DNA from: Chryseobacterium carnipullorum
GTDB taxonomy: Bacteria > Bacteroidota > Bacteroidia > Flavobacteriales > Weeksellaceae
Length of the DNA: 64,000 nucleotides
Direction: 5' to 3'
Assembly: GCF_900142785.1 (NCBI RefSeq)
Contig: NZ_FRCD01000007.1
Span: forward strand, 124,001 to 188,000
The notes beneath the pieces are model-generated. The model was not told the origin of the DNA. It searched no databases and saw only the letters and a list, made by a program, of their open reading frames with translations. The translations under genes and the position numbers were made by a program. Shown here in pieces: positions 34,595-44,361 of this stretch. How positions within the stretch are numbered: the first letter of the stretch is position 1; each line of letters opens with the position of its first letter.

Positions 34595-35563
34595 ATGGAA
34601 ATTTTAGACATCCTCATCATCGGAGGCGGACCGATCGGCCTTAACTGTGCGCTTGAAGCTCAGAAAAACAATCTGACGTACATGATCATAGAAAAGGGAA
34701 CCATCGTTAATTCTCTATACCACTATCCTTTATATATGCGCTTTTTCTCAACAGCTGAAAAACTGGAAATTGGAGGTATTCCTTTTATTTCTCCTGCTCC
34801 GAAACCCGGCAGACAGGAAGCTCTGGAGTATTATCAGGGAATAGCAAGACAAAAGGAAATCAATATTCGCCTGTATGAAAAGGTCCTCAAAGTTTCCAAA
34901 ACAGGAGATATTTTTGATATTGAAACCTCAAAAGCAGTCTATAAAGCAAAGAATGTCATTATTTCAACAGGATTTTATGATATTCCCAATCTCATGGATG
35001 TTCCGGGAGAAAACCTTCTGAAAGTGAAACATTACTATACAGAACCCTATCCTTATGCCCAACAGAAAATAGTGGTCGTAGGATCAAGTAATTCCGCAGT
35101 GGATGCTGCGCTGGAAACTTACAGGAAAGGTGCTGATGTAACGATGATCGTCCGCCACTCTGAAATCTCAAAAAATGTAAAATATTGGGTAAAACCTGAT
35201 ATCGAAAACAGGATCGCAGAAGGAAGCATCAAAGCTTATTTTAATTCTGAAATAGTAGAGATCACAGAAAATACGGTCATTTTTAAAGATGAAAAAGGAC
35301 AAATCAGTGAAATTGAAAATGATTTTGTACTGGCACTGACCGGTTACCTCCCCGATTTTGATTTTCTGAGAAACTCAGGAATAGAATTGCAGGGCGACTG
35401 CCTGAATCCACTATACCATTCTGAAACTATGGAAACGAATGTTCCGAATTTATATCTTGCAGGCGTGGTTTGCGGAGGGAAGGATACCCATCTTTGGTTT
35501 ATTGAAAACTCCAGGATTCATGCAGAGATGATTGTGAGGAATATTGTTGGGAGAGAATACTGA
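34595..35563 (+). CDS. ypdA: YpdA-family FAD/NADPH disulfide reductase
   Basis: A 322-residue flavoprotein reductase; in Firmicutes YpdA (Bdr) reduces oxidised bacillithiol. The FAD-binding GGGPIGLN (10-17) follows the first strand. The NADPH site VVVGSSNSAVDAALE lies at about 160-174. LALTGYLPDFDFL and the C-terminal NLYLAGVVCGGKDTHLWFIENSR, with the family cysteine, complete the pattern. Presence suggests a low-molecular-weight thiol of the bacillithiol type in this organism, which fits other flavobacteria. The stop is followed by heptamer repeats. Confidence 0.88.
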   Translation: MEILDILIIGGGPIGLNCALEAQKNNLTYMIIEKGTIVNSLYHYPLYMRFFSTAEKLEIGGIPFISPAPKPGRQEALEYYQGIARQKEINIRLYEKVLKVSKTGDIFDIETSKAVYKAKNVIISTGFYDIPNLMDVPGENLLKVKHYYTEPYPYAQQKIVVVGSSNSAVDAALETYRKGADVTMIVRHSEISKNVKYWVKPDIENRIAEGSIKAYFNSEIVEITENTVIFKDEKGQISEIENDFVLALTGYLPDFDFLRNSGIELQGDCLNPLYHSETMETNVPNLYLAGVVCGGKDTHLWFIENSRIHAEMIVRNIVGREY

Positions 35564-35565
35564 TT

Positions 35566-35614
35566 GTAGAAGGTAGATTTCAGACAGTAGATATCAGATT
35601 TAAGACATCAGATA
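35566..35614 (+). repeat. Seven degenerate heptamers after ypdA
   Basis: GTAGAAG, GTAGATT, TCAGACA, GTAGATA, TCAGATT, TAAGACA and TCAGATA run in phase from two bases after the ypdA stop. The rest of the 306-bp gap holds a stretch resembling AATCTGC...TGAAATCTGC (35715-35741) and nothing else I can support. Confidence 0.6.
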
Positions 35615-35869
35615 GTTGACCTGAACTGAAATGTTCGGATGATAAAAATATGATGCTCTAAAGTCGCAAGGATTTTATCAAAGGTAAAATTGATTGGGAA
35701 TAATTTATCCTGCACAATCTGCCCAATCCGTGAAATCTGCTGGACTTAAAGTTATGAGATTTCAGACATAAGAAATCGTTTACAGGCTTCAATAACCCTC
35801 AGACTTTCACCTTCTATCCTAAAAACTCTCAAACCTCAGACTCTAAAAACCTGAAACTCCCGACCTGTA

Positions 35870-37093
35870 CTAACTTCCAGCCTTCTTTTTCAGCATCCAT
35901 GGAATCACAAAATAAAATCCTGCAGCAATACCTACAGCCAATACTCCTGTTCCGATCCACAAAGTACTGAAGCCTAATTGATCAGCGGTCATTGTTCCGA
36001 CATAAGGAGTAATGATAAAAGCTAAAGCAACGGCTATCCCGTTCATTCCCATATAAGCTCCTTTATTGTTTTCTCCTGAACGCAGAGCGGTAATGGTCGA
36101 CATAAAGGGAAGAGTCCAGATCTCACCAATACACAGCAACGTCATCGAAACAATAAGCGTAAGAATGGAATAATCAAAAGCCAGCATGGCATAAGAAATA
36201 CCACATAATATGGTTCCTATCAGTAAGGTAAAGGCCAGACTGAAATACTTTTCTGCGATCTGTACAAAACCCATTTCAAGCAGGACAATCAGGAAACCGC
36301 TGTATCCAAGGATATAACCGATATTCTGCTGGCTTAAATGAGCCGTATCTTTATAGAAAATAGTCAATGTACTGAATAATTGGAAAAAACAAATCGCGAA
36401 TAGCATACAGAAGAAACTGTACATGAGAAATTTTCCGTCGCGGTATGGAGAATTTTCTTTTTTAACAGCAATAGCCTCTTTTACTTTTTTAGGTTTCAGT
36501 AATGCCTGTTTATTTCGTTTCCCGAAGAAACGGATATACATTAAACCCGCCAGCAATGCGGCTAAAGCATTGCTAAAAAATAAAAATTCATAAGAAATAG
36601 CAGATAATATCCCTCCCAGTGCCGGACCTATGGAAAACCCAAGATTAACGGCCATCCGGTTGAGTGAAAAAGCTCTGGTGATGTTTTCAGGTTTAGCATA
36701 TTTTGTAATGGCTACTGAGTTGGCAGGTCGGAACGTTTCGCTTACAATACTCTGGATCAAAATAATTGCCGCCAGCCCAACTTCCGTTTTGAAAAGTGGA
36801 ATCAGGCAGAATAAAGGCACACTCAGAAGCAGACTCAGGCTCTGAACGCGGTATTCTCCAATTTTATCTGTGATCAATCCACCCAGCCAAGAGCCCAAAA
36901 CAGAACCTATTCCAAAAAAGCTCAGAATAATTCCTGAGTTTTCTATGCTGAAATGAAGATGTCCCGTCATGTAGACTCCCAGAAAAGGAAGTACCATAGA
37001 ACCTGCACGATTGATGAGCATGACCAGCGCCAACATCCAACTTTCTTCCGAGAGTCCTTTAAAAGAACTCGTATATACGCTAATTAATTTCAC
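35870..37093 (-). CDS. MFS transporter (multidrug/MdtG-like)
   Basis: About 407 residues with 12 predicted helices. The MFS loop-2/3 signature is GSWLGGLITDKIGEYRVQSL (about 65-84), and the NRAGSMVLPFLGVYMTGHL opening helix is typical of flavobacterial drug-efflux MFS proteins. I use GTG 37093 (reading MKLISVYTSSF), since the frame upstream to GTG 37156 encodes an atypical aromatic extension. No ATG is available at either place. Substrate unknown. It is divergent from the AraC regulator gene, which may control it. Confidence 0.82.
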   Translation of the reverse strand: MKLISVYTSSFKGLSEESWMLALVMLINRAGSMVLPFLGVYMTGHLHFSIENSGIILSFFGIGSVLGSWLGGLITDKIGEYRVQSLSLLLSVPLFCLIPLFKTEVGLAAIILIQSIVSETFRPANSVAITKYAKPENITRAFSLNRMAVNLGFSIGPALGGILSAISYEFLFFSNALAALLAGLMYIRFFGKRNKQALLKPKKVKEAIAVKKENSPYRDGKFLMYSFFCMLFAICFFQLFSTLTIFYKDTAHLSQQNIGYILGYSGFLIVLLEMGFVQIAEKYFSLAFTLLIGTILCGISYAMLAFDYSILTLIVSMTLLCIGEIWTLPFMSTITALRSGENNKGAYMGMNGIAVALAFIITPYVGTMTADQLGFSTLWIGTGVLAVGIAAGFYFVIPWMLKKKAGS

Positions 37094-37352
37094 ACTGTTA
37101 TTTTTTGGGGAGAAAATCCGGTAAGTTGCAAATTTAAGAAAAATGCCCCAGAACACCCATCAAAAGGCCTTTTATTTATCAATAAGATCCATAGGAATAA
37201 AAACATAGGGTATCCGACCGGAATCAGCTGATATTTTAACTTCAACCAGACAATCAACTTTTATAATTTTCGTAAATTGCAGTAACAACGCGATATTTCA
37301 ACTTGAAATTTTAAAATCATAAGCAAAAATTTAACCGAATCAATACACGCAA

Positions 37353-38228
37353 ATGATAACCTACGAAAATTTACATGATACGCTATCGTTTTACAGTATT
37401 GATTGCCGGCAGTCTTACTATATCTCTTCCGGAAATCCTATTTTCGATTTTCCTGAGGCTCCCTTCAGGATGGATTATTATGCGCTGTGCATTTGTACCG
37501 CCGGAGAAATAAGTATTGAAATTGACAATCAAAAATACGATGTTGATGCTCACTGTTTCCTTGTTGCCGCCCCATCTACGATCGTGAAGTTTCTGGAGAC
37601 CAGTAAAGATTTTAAAATGAAACTGCTTTTTTTTGACAAGAACTTTCTGATCAAAAACATATCCAATCCTTTCATTATCGAAAAGATGAACCTGTTCTCC
37701 AGCGGGTCTTACAGTATTGTCCGGACGGATGAAAAAAATTCAGCACTGCTGCAGAATCTGCTGGACTATTTAAGGAAGAAATCCAGGCAACAAGGGAAGT
37801 TCACAGAAGAAATTGTCCGGACCATTATTTTCAATCTGTTATTGGAAACCGCTGACATTATGGAAACAGAAAATAACAGTGTCTTTGAAAAAGAGGAAGG
37901 CAAAAAAGATATTTTCTTAAAATTCAGCCAGATGATCCGTGAAAATATAAGACAGCACCGGACCGTCCAGTTTTATGCTGACCAGCTTTTCGTTTCCGGC
38001 AAATACCTCATTGAAGTGATCAAAAAGGCAAGTGGCAAAACACCTCATCAGGTCATTGATGAAACTCTTCTTAAGGAAGCTTATATGATGCTCGGTAATC
38101 CTGACATTACCATTTCGGAGATCGCTTTTGAACTGCAGTTTAATTCTGCTTCTGCTTTCGGACGTTTTTTCAAAAAACACACGTCCATTTCCCCTTCAGA
38201 ATACCGAAACAGAGAAAGTATTCAGTGA
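37353..38228 (+). CDS. AraC-family transcriptional regulator
   Basis: 291 residues: an N-terminal cupin-like sensor half (about 20-140, FDFPEAPFRMDYYALCICTAGEISIEIDNQ) and a C-terminal pair of helix-turn-helices (about 195-290). The AraC signature is DITISEIAFELQFNSASAFGRFFKKHTSISPSEYRN. It lies between the divergent MFS gene and oleate hydratase (91 bp downstream), so both are candidate targets. The ligand is unknown. Confidence 0.9.
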   Translation: MITYENLHDTLSFYSIDCRQSYYISSGNPIFDFPEAPFRMDYYALCICTAGEISIEIDNQKYDVDAHCFLVAAPSTIVKFLETSKDFKMKLLFFDKNFLIKNISNPFIIEKMNLFSSGSYSIVRTDEKNSALLQNLLDYLRKKSRQQGKFTEEIVRTIIFNLLLETADIMETENNSVFEKEEGKKDIFLKFSQMIRENIRQHRTVQFYADQLFVSGKYLIEVIKKASGKTPHQVIDETLLKEAYMMLGNPDITISEIAFELQFNSASAFGRFFKKHTSISPSEYRNRESIQ

Positions 38229-38319
38229 TAAGAATTTGGGGACAGTAATTCTGACATTAGGGACATACCCTGCATTCTGAATAGAGGTACCTTTATATTG
38301 TTAATTAAAACAATAAAAA

Positions 38320-40260
38320 ATGAGTACGATCAATTCAAAATTCGACAAAGTTTTAAATGCTTCTGAGCAATTCGGAAATGTAAACCACGAACCGGATTCC
38401 AGTAAGGAAGTTCAGATTAACACTCCTGAAAAGACCATGCCTTTTTCAGATCAGATCGGAAACTATCAGCGTAATAAAGGAATTCCTTTAAAATCTTACG
38501 AAAACAGTAAAATCTATATTGTAGGAAGCGGAATTGCCGGAATGTCTGCGGCCTACTATTTCATCCGCGATGGTCATGTTCCGGGAAAAAATATTATTTT
38601 TCTTGATCAGCTTAATGTAGAAGGAGGCTCTCTGGACGGCGCCGGAAATGCAAAAGACGGTTACATCATCCGTGGAGGGAGAGAAATGGATATGACCTAC
38701 GAAAATCTCTGGGACCTGTTCCAGGACATTCCTGCTCTTGAACTTCCTGCTCCATACAGTGTACTGGATGAATACCGTCTGATCAATGACAATGACCCGA
38801 ATTATTCCAAGGCAAGACTGATTCACAATCAGGGAGAGATTCAGGATTTCAGTCAATTCGGACTTGAGAAAAAAGATCAGCTGGCGATCGTGAAATTGTT
38901 ACTAAAGAAAAAAGAGGAACTTGATGACCTTACGATTGAAGATTATTTCGCGGAATCTTTCCTTAACAGTAATTTCTGGTTCTTCTGGCGTACTATGTTT
39001 GCTTTTGAAAACTGGCACAGCTTACTGGAACTGAAACTGTATATGCACAGATTCCTGCATGCTATCGACGGAATGAAAGACTTCTCTTGTCTCGTCTTCC
39101 CAAAATACAACCAATATGACACTTACGTTACGCCTTTAAAAAATTTCCTTGTTGAAAAAGGGGTTCAAATACAGTTCAATACTCTGGTAAAAGACCTGGA
39201 TATTCATATCAATACGGAAGGGAAAACAGTAGAAGGCATTATCACGGAAAAGGATGGTAAGGAAGTGAAAATCCCTGTTGGAAAAGAAGATTATGTAATT
39301 GTCACCACAGGATCTATGACTGAAAGTACATTCTATGCGGACAATAATACCGCTCCCGAAATCACACTGGATAACAGCAGTGCAGGACAAGGCCCGGGAT
39401 GGATGCTTTGGAAAAATCTGGCCGCCAAATCAGAGGTCTTCGGAAAACCGGAAAAATTCTGCAGCAACATCGAAAAATCTTCATGGGAATCTGCTACGCT
39501 GACCTGCCGACCTTCTGCTTTTACTGAAAAATTAAAAGAACTGTGTGTCAATGATCCTTATTCCGGAAGAACGGCTACAGGTGGTATCATTACAATCACT
39601 GATTCTAACTGGGTGATGAGTTTCACCTGCAACAGACAGCCGCACTTCCCTACTCAGCCGGATGATATCCTCGTTGTATGGGTGTATTCTCTGCTGATGG
39701 ATAAAGATGGAAATTACATAAAAAAAACAATGCCTGAGTGTACCGGGAACGAAATCCTTGCAGAACTTTGTTATCATTTAGGGATCATTGACCAGTTGGA
39801 TAATGTCATAGAAAATACGATTGTCCGCATTTCATTTATGCCCTACATTACTTCTATGTTCATGCCGAGAGCTCATGGCGACCGTCCGAGAGTGGTGCCT
39901 GAAGGCTGTAAGAATTTAGGATTGGTAGGACAGTTCGTGGAAACGAATAATGATGTGGTATTTACCATGGAAAGTTCTGTGAGAACAGCCAGAATTGCGG
40001 TGTACAGTCTGCTAAACCTGAACAAACAGGTTCCGGACATCAATCCTCTGCAGTATGACATCCGACATTTATTAAAGGCGACCCAGGCTCTGAACGACTA
40101 CAAACCGTTCTTAGGCGAAGGTATTCTAAGAAAGGTACTGAAGGGAAGCTACTTTGAACATATTTTAGTAGACAGTCCCGAAGAAAAAGAAGAACATGAA
40201 TCTTTCCTTATGGAACAGATTGGCCGATTCCAGGACTGGATCAAAGGAGTGAAAGGATAA
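38320..40260 (+). CDS. ohyA: Oleate hydratase
   Basis: A 646-residue FAD-dependent enzyme that adds water to oleic acid to give 10-hydroxystearate. The FAD dinucleotide site is [20 protein letters not shown] (about 67-86). Further blocks: [33 protein letters not shown] (about 105-137, with the conserved RGGRE-M loop), [24 protein letters not shown], and [24 protein letters not shown]. Length and blocks fit the family closely. In bacteria it detoxifies or uses host unsaturated fatty acids. An AraC gene is just upstream. Confidence 0.95.
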   Translation: MSTINSKFDKVLNASEQFGNVNHEPDSSKEVQINTPEKTMPFSDQIGNYQRNKGIPLKSYENSKIYIVGSGIAGMSAAYYFIRDGHVPGKNIIFLDQLNVEGGSLDGAGNAKDGYIIRGGREMDMTYENLWDLFQDIPALELPAPYSVLDEYRLINDNDPNYSKARLIHNQGEIQDFSQFGLEKKDQLAIVKLLLKKKEELDDLTIEDYFAESFLNSNFWFFWRTMFAFENWHSLLELKLYMHRFLHAIDGMKDFSCLVFPKYNQYDTYVTPLKNFLVEKGVQIQFNTLVKDLDIHINTEGKTVEGIITEKDGKEVKIPVGKEDYVIVTTGSMTESTFYADNNTAPEITLDNSSAGQGPGWMLWKNLAAKSEVFGKPEKFCSNIEKSSWESATLTCRPSAFTEKLKELCVNDPYSGRTATGGIITITDSNWVMSFTCNRQPHFPTQPDDILVVWVYSLLMDKDGNYIKKTMPECTGNEILAELCYHLGIIDQLDNVIENTIVRISFMPYITSMFMPRAHGDRPRVVPEGCKNLGLVGQFVETNNDVVFTMESSVRTARIAVYSLLNLNKQVPDINPLQYDIRHLLKATQALNDYKPFLGEGILRKVLKGSYFEHILVDSPEEKEEHESFLMEQIGRFQDWIKGVKG

Positions 40261-40361
40261 AAGGCTGAAAGTTGGAAGAGGGAGATTGAAAGCTATTATC
40301 TCACATTAATTTTCGATAGTTGCCGATCAATTCCAAAATAAAGGGAAGCAAATAGTTTTAA

Positions 40362-40620
40362 AATTTCACGCAGATGATGGAGATGATGCAGATTTTTACC
40401 TTTGCTAATCTATTTTTATGCGTACCAGATGCGTGAGCAAAAAATTAAACCATTAAGATTTCTGTTAAGTTTTTAAGAATATCAAGTTTTAGATTCGCTT
40501 TAAGACGTACAACTTAAAAAATCATTTGATTTTTTCTTAACTAACCTTACATTCTTCATTGATCTTAATGTTTTAAAAAGCATGAATTAAAATCTGTTCC
40601 ATCAGCTAAATCTGCGAGAG
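40362..40620. repeat. Composite dispersed intergenic repeat (candidate)
   Basis: A CGCAGAT-GATGGAGATGATGCAGAT stretch (40369-40394), two TTAAGA/CTTAATG-rich blocks (about 40452-40485 and 40538-40570) and AGCTAAATCTGCGAGAG (about 40604-40620) resemble common Chryseobacterium spacer sequence. This fills most of the 494-bp gap after ohyA; no gene is visible in it. Confidence 0.35.
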
Positions 40621-40704
40621 TAATTATTTTTGTTGGGGCCACAAGTTTTGTAATTGATTCCGGTCACTCCAAAATTTGATCAAACAGTCTTAAACATTTA
40701 AAAC

Positions 40705-40736
40705 AAAAAAGCAGGACTTTTTCAGGTCCTGCTTTT
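40705..40736 (-). terminator. glnS terminator
   Basis: A stem of 11 bp (40707-40717 with 40726-40736) is followed by T6 on the minus strand, 19 bp after the glnS stop. Confidence 0.8.
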
Positions 40737-40754
40737 ATATTGATTATTGTAAGA

Positions 40755-42428
40755 TTATTCCGGTTTAAAAGAATCCTTCAATGTTACTGTACGGTTAAAT
40801 ACCAATTGAGAATCCGTAGAATCCTGATCTTTTGTAAAGTACCCGATTCTCTGGAACTGAAGCGGCTCTCCTACCTCTACATCTTTTAAGCTTGGCTCAG
40901 CAAATCCTTTAATCGTCGTTACGGATTCAGGATTGATGAAGTTAAGGAAATCTACATCTTTCTCTGCATCCGGTTGCTCTACGGTAAAGAGTTTGTCATA
41001 AATCCTCACATCTACCGGAATAGCATGGGTAGCAGAAACCCAGTGAAGGGTTCCTTTTACTTTTCTCAAGCTTTCTTCCGTTCCGCTTCCGGACTTGCTC
41101 TTTTCATCATAGCTGGCATAGATCGTAGTGATCTCACCGTTTTCATCCTTCTCTACCCTTTCTGCTTTGATAATGTATGCTGATTTTAAACGAACTTCCC
41201 CGCCTAATTTCAGTCTGAAGAATTTATTATTAGCCTCTTCTTTAAAGTCTTCTCTTTCGATGTATAATTCTCTTGAGAAAGGAACTTCTCTTGTCCCTGC
41301 ATTTTCCTGTTCAGGATTATTTTCAGTTTCAAGCCATTCTTCCTTCCCTTCAGGGTAGTTTTCAATGATTAGTTTTACCGGATCTACCACTGCCATGACA
41401 CGTTTCGCAACCTTGTTCAGGTCTTCACGCACACAGAAATCAAGCAATTGGATCTCAATAAGGTTTTCTCTTTTGGCTACCCCTACCTTTTCAATGAAGT
41501 TTTTGATTGATGTAGGTGTGAAACCTTTTCTTCTCATTCCTGAGATGGTAGGCATTCTTGGATCATCCCAACCTGTTACTGCGTTTTCGGCTACCAGCCT
41601 CTGCAGTTTTCTTTTGGAAGTGATCATATAAGAAACATTCATTCTTGCGAACTCTCTTTGCTTAGGTGCCACTTTAGATCCGTCATACACCTGCTCCAGA
41701 TACCAGTTATACAATGGTCTGTGGTTTTCAAATTCCAATGAACAGAGTGAGTGAGACACCTGCTCCAGATAATCTGATTCCCCGTGTGCCCAATCGTACA
41801 TCGGATAAATTTTCCAGGCTGTTCCTGTTCTGTGGTGAGGTCTCTTAAGGATTCTGTACATGACAGGGTCACGCAAATTCATATTGGGAGACACCATATC
41901 GATCTGAGCACGAAGAGACATTGAACCTTCTTCAAATTCTCCGTTTTTCATTCTTTCGAACAGGTCAAGAGACTCTTCTACCGGACGGTTTCTGTACGGT
42001 GACTCAATTCCCGGTTCTGCAGGATTCTTTCTCTGCTCGGTGATCACTTCAGATGGCTGCTCATCTACATAAGCTTTTCCATCTTTGATCATCTGCACAG
42101 CCCATTCATAAAGTTGCTGGAAGTAGTCGGATGCATACAGCTCTTTATCCCATTTGAAACCTAACCATTCAACGTCTTTCTTGATAGAATCTACGAATTC
42201 CTGTTCTTCTTTTTCAGGGTTCGTATCGTCAAAACGAAGGTTTACGGGAGCATTGTATTTTTCGCCAAGACCAAAGTTGATGCAAATGGCTTTTGTGTGG
42301 CCAATATGCAGGTATCCATTGGGTTCAGGCGGAAAACGGAAACGGATCTGTTCTTTTTTCAGGCCGTTTGCGATATCATCTTCAATAATTTGCTCAATAA
42401 AATTGAGTGATTTTTTTTCTTCTTCCAT
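40755..42428 (-). CDS. glnS: Glutaminyl-tRNA synthetase
   Basis: 557 residues, close to the E. coli length. It charges tRNA-Gln with glutamine. The class I HIGH motif is PEPNGYLHIGHTKAICINFG (about 33-52), and the KMSKS loop is the variant MITSKRKLQRL (about 266-276). The beta-barrel anticodon domains occupy the C-terminal half. ATG 42428 (MEEEKKSLNFIEQII) is chosen; the frame upstream to 42455 is a short basic leader without family support. The presence of GlnRS means the Glu-tRNA amidotransferase route is not needed for Gln. Confidence 0.95.
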   Translation of the reverse strand: MEEEKKSLNFIEQIIEDDIANGLKKEQIRFRFPPEPNGYLHIGHTKAICINFGLGEKYNAPVNLRFDDTNPEKEEQEFVDSIKKDVEWLGFKWDKELYASDYFQQLYEWAVQMIKDGKAYVDEQPSEVITEQRKNPAEPGIESPYRNRPVEESLDLFERMKNGEFEEGSMSLRAQIDMVSPNMNLRDPVMYRILKRPHHRTGTAWKIYPMYDWAHGESDYLEQVSHSLCSLEFENHRPLYNWYLEQVYDGSKVAPKQREFARMNVSYMITSKRKLQRLVAENAVTGWDDPRMPTISGMRRKGFTPTSIKNFIEKVGVAKRENLIEIQLLDFCVREDLNKVAKRVMAVVDPVKLIIENYPEGKEEWLETENNPEQENAGTREVPFSRELYIEREDFKEEANNKFFRLKLGGEVRLKSAYIIKAERVEKDENGEITTIYASYDEKSKSGSGTEESLRKVKGTLHWVSATHAIPVDVRIYDKLFTVEQPDAEKDVDFLNFINPESVTTIKGFAEPSLKDVEVGEPLQFQRIGYFTKDQDSTDSQLVFNRTVTLKDSFKPE

Positions 42429-42585
42429 TATTAAATTAGCTTTTATTGTATGCAAAAAAAGTTTGACAAAGTTACGGAAAATTTGGGGCTTACGGAAATG
42501 ATAATTTAAAAGCTAAACTGATGATAATTCAATATTTTTTATTAATTTAGAGAAAACTAAAAACCGTTTACAAAAATTACTGAGT

Positions 42586-43716
42586 ATGGCTGTTTATATC
42601 TTAAGCAATCGTAAAATCGTCCGACATAAGGGCGAAAAAGAAGATTCATTTTCTAATGATGAATACTCTATTCCCAATTTCAGGATTGCAAAATGTGATT
42701 TTGATACCTACAAAGAGCCCACTTCAGCAGCCAAAAAGAAGAAAGACTATACCAACCGAAATATTGTAAGCTATAAATTATTCTCCGAACCTGAAAAACA
42801 AGGCTATCAGGAGGTTCTGGAAGTTCTTCAGAACGAAAAAAGTATTAAAAAATCTACGCTCACCGCCAGCAATCTCGGTGGAACCCAAAGAATGTTCTAT
42901 GAACTCTATAAGAATATGTCTTCCACCAAAGACCGGAGCGACGTCCTGATCTTCATTCATGGATATGCCTATGATTTTGATGATGAATTAAAAGCCATCA
43001 TCGATCTTAAAAAACTGTTTATTGATCATCCGGCATCGCCCGTAGAGCATATCTTATTTGTAAGCTGGCCCGCTTCAAGCAGCATTGTTCCACTTACTTA
43101 TTTCGATGATAAGGCATCGAGTATCAATTCAGGATCATCGCTGATGAGACTATTTTATTTTTACACCCAGTTTTTAAAAGATATTTTTTCAAACCGTGAT
43201 CTGGCTCCGTGTAATCAGCGAATACATCTGATGGCCCACTCCATGGGAAACAGAGTACTGCAAAGTATGTTGTACAGTCTAAAAAAAGAAAATATACTGC
43301 GCGTCATCGATCAGGTACTTCTTTTAAATGCAGATGTGACTTATAAGGTTTTTGACGATTCTGAGGACTCATTCAATAAGCTTCCCCTGCTGGCCAACCG
43401 TGTTTCTATTTATCTAAACAGAAAAGATACTATTCTTGGAATTTCTCAATTTACCAAGAATATTCTGACCCCGCGGTTAGGTAAACATGGCCCAAGTGAC
43501 ATTGATCAATTTAAAGATATTGTTTCTGTGATCGACTGTACTTTCGTAGAAGATGATGTACTGAACAGTTTCAAATATGAAGTGGGAAATCATTGGGGAT
43601 ACCTTTCCAGTTCTAAGGTACAGAATGATATTTATCAAAATTTATATGGTGTAGACCGGAACTTAATAACTGGAAGATCAAAGGATAACGAAAATATTTT
43701 CACAATTATTTCTTAA
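42586..43716 (+). CDS. Alpha/beta hydrolase (DUF900-like)
   Basis: A 376-residue soluble protein with an alpha/beta-hydrolase core: VLIFIHGYAYDFDDEL (about 122-137, oxyanion region), HILFVSWPASSS, the nucleophile elbow HLMAHSMGNRVLQ (serine at about 217) and a late LNADV acidic strand. It matches the DUF900/serine esterase group, with H-S-M-G-N in place of G-x-S-x-G. The substrate is unknown. It is monocistronic, divergent from glnS. Confidence 0.78.
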   Translation: MAVYILSNRKIVRHKGEKEDSFSNDEYSIPNFRIAKCDFDTYKEPTSAAKKKKDYTNRNIVSYKLFSEPEKQGYQEVLEVLQNEKSIKKSTLTASNLGGTQRMFYELYKNMSSTKDRSDVLIFIHGYAYDFDDELKAIIDLKKLFIDHPASPVEHILFVSWPASSSIVPLTYFDDKASSINSGSSLMRLFYFYTQFLKDIFSNRDLAPCNQRIHLMAHSMGNRVLQSMLYSLKKENILRVIDQVLLLNADVTYKVFDDSEDSFNKLPLLANRVSIYLNRKDTILGISQFTKNILTPRLGKHGPSDIDQFKDIVSVIDCTFVEDDVLNSFKYEVGNHWGYLSSSKVQNDIYQNLYGVDRNLITGRSKDNENIFTIIS

Positions 43717-44167
43717 CACTCTATTAAAATACTACTATGACATGAATCATATGTTAAACTTTAAACCAATGTTTAAATTGGCATAAAGATTGTAAATTTT
43801 CATTAAACAGAGAAATACAAATTTTTTATTATGAAAAGAATTAAAAGCAGGTTTTCTTACATATTAAGTTATATTAAGAAAGCAATTTTCGTAAAAGATG
43901 TGATTTAAATTGATAAAATAACCCTTAAAATTGATAGTTTATCCGACCCTAATACTACATTAGCCCAATTTCTAATACCTGATATCTTCCATTATACTTA
44001 ATGGAGGACTTGATCATTTACTATCTGTATCGTTTTCTGTATAGACAAAAAATATCACATGAATTTCAAATCCCAAGTAAGTGAATTTAGTTAAATTAAG
44101 TTAAATTCTTGTACAATAAAAAAAAGAGATTGATATTTACTTACCAAATAAATTAAAATCTTTTATT
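43717..44167 (+). other. AT-rich spacer before the bacteriocin-like gene
   Basis: Apart from a 25-codon ORF (43831-43908) the spacer holds an AT-rich leader with a short direct repeat AGTTAAATTAAGTTAAATT near 44094-44112. No confident promoter was found. Confidence 0.3.
43831..43908 (+). CDS. 25-residue cationic peptide (candidate small protein)
   Basis: The ORF starts MKRIKSRFSYILSY and ends VKDVI. It has seven Lys/Arg and one Asp, amphipathic if helical. Its ATG is preceded by TTTTTTATT, much like the TTTTATT before the bacteriocin-like gene at 44168. Translation is unproven and no family is known. Confidence 0.25.
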   Translation: MKRIKSRFSYILSYIKKAIFVKDVI

Positions 44168-44350
44168 ATGAAAAATCTAACTGACAACATGAGGAAACTC
44201 AAAAAGGGAGAATTAAAAACAATTAAAGGAGGAATAGTTCCGCTCGGCTGTAATAGCTGGGATCCCCGAAAAAGATGCTGCAGATCATGGGATTCTGAGC
44301 ACTCAAGCAATCCAACCTGCGAAGATGCTCCTCCTCCATTGCTTAATTAG
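44168..44350 (+). CDS. Bacteriocin-like peptide with double-glycine leader
   Basis: 60 residues. The first 22 form a GG-type leader (MKNLTDNMRKLKKGELKTIKGG), which matches the K-L-x-x-x-E-L-K-x-I-x-G-G pattern of Chryseobacterium bacteriocin-like proteins. The core has four cysteines (28, 37, 38, 51) and a proline-rich end, suggesting a small disulfide-bonded peptide released by a peptidase-containing ABC exporter. No exporter or immunity gene is adjacent. Whether it is antimicrobial or a signal is unknown. Confidence 0.75.
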   Translation: MKNLTDNMRKLKKGELKTIKGGIVPLGCNSWDPRKRCCRSWDSEHSSNPTCEDAPPPLLN

Positions 44351-44361
44351 CTATTTTTCTG

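Noticed and set aside
37094..37156. Longer MFS protein from GTG 37156
   Set aside because: The added residues are atypical for the family; GTG 37093 gives the expected N-terminus.
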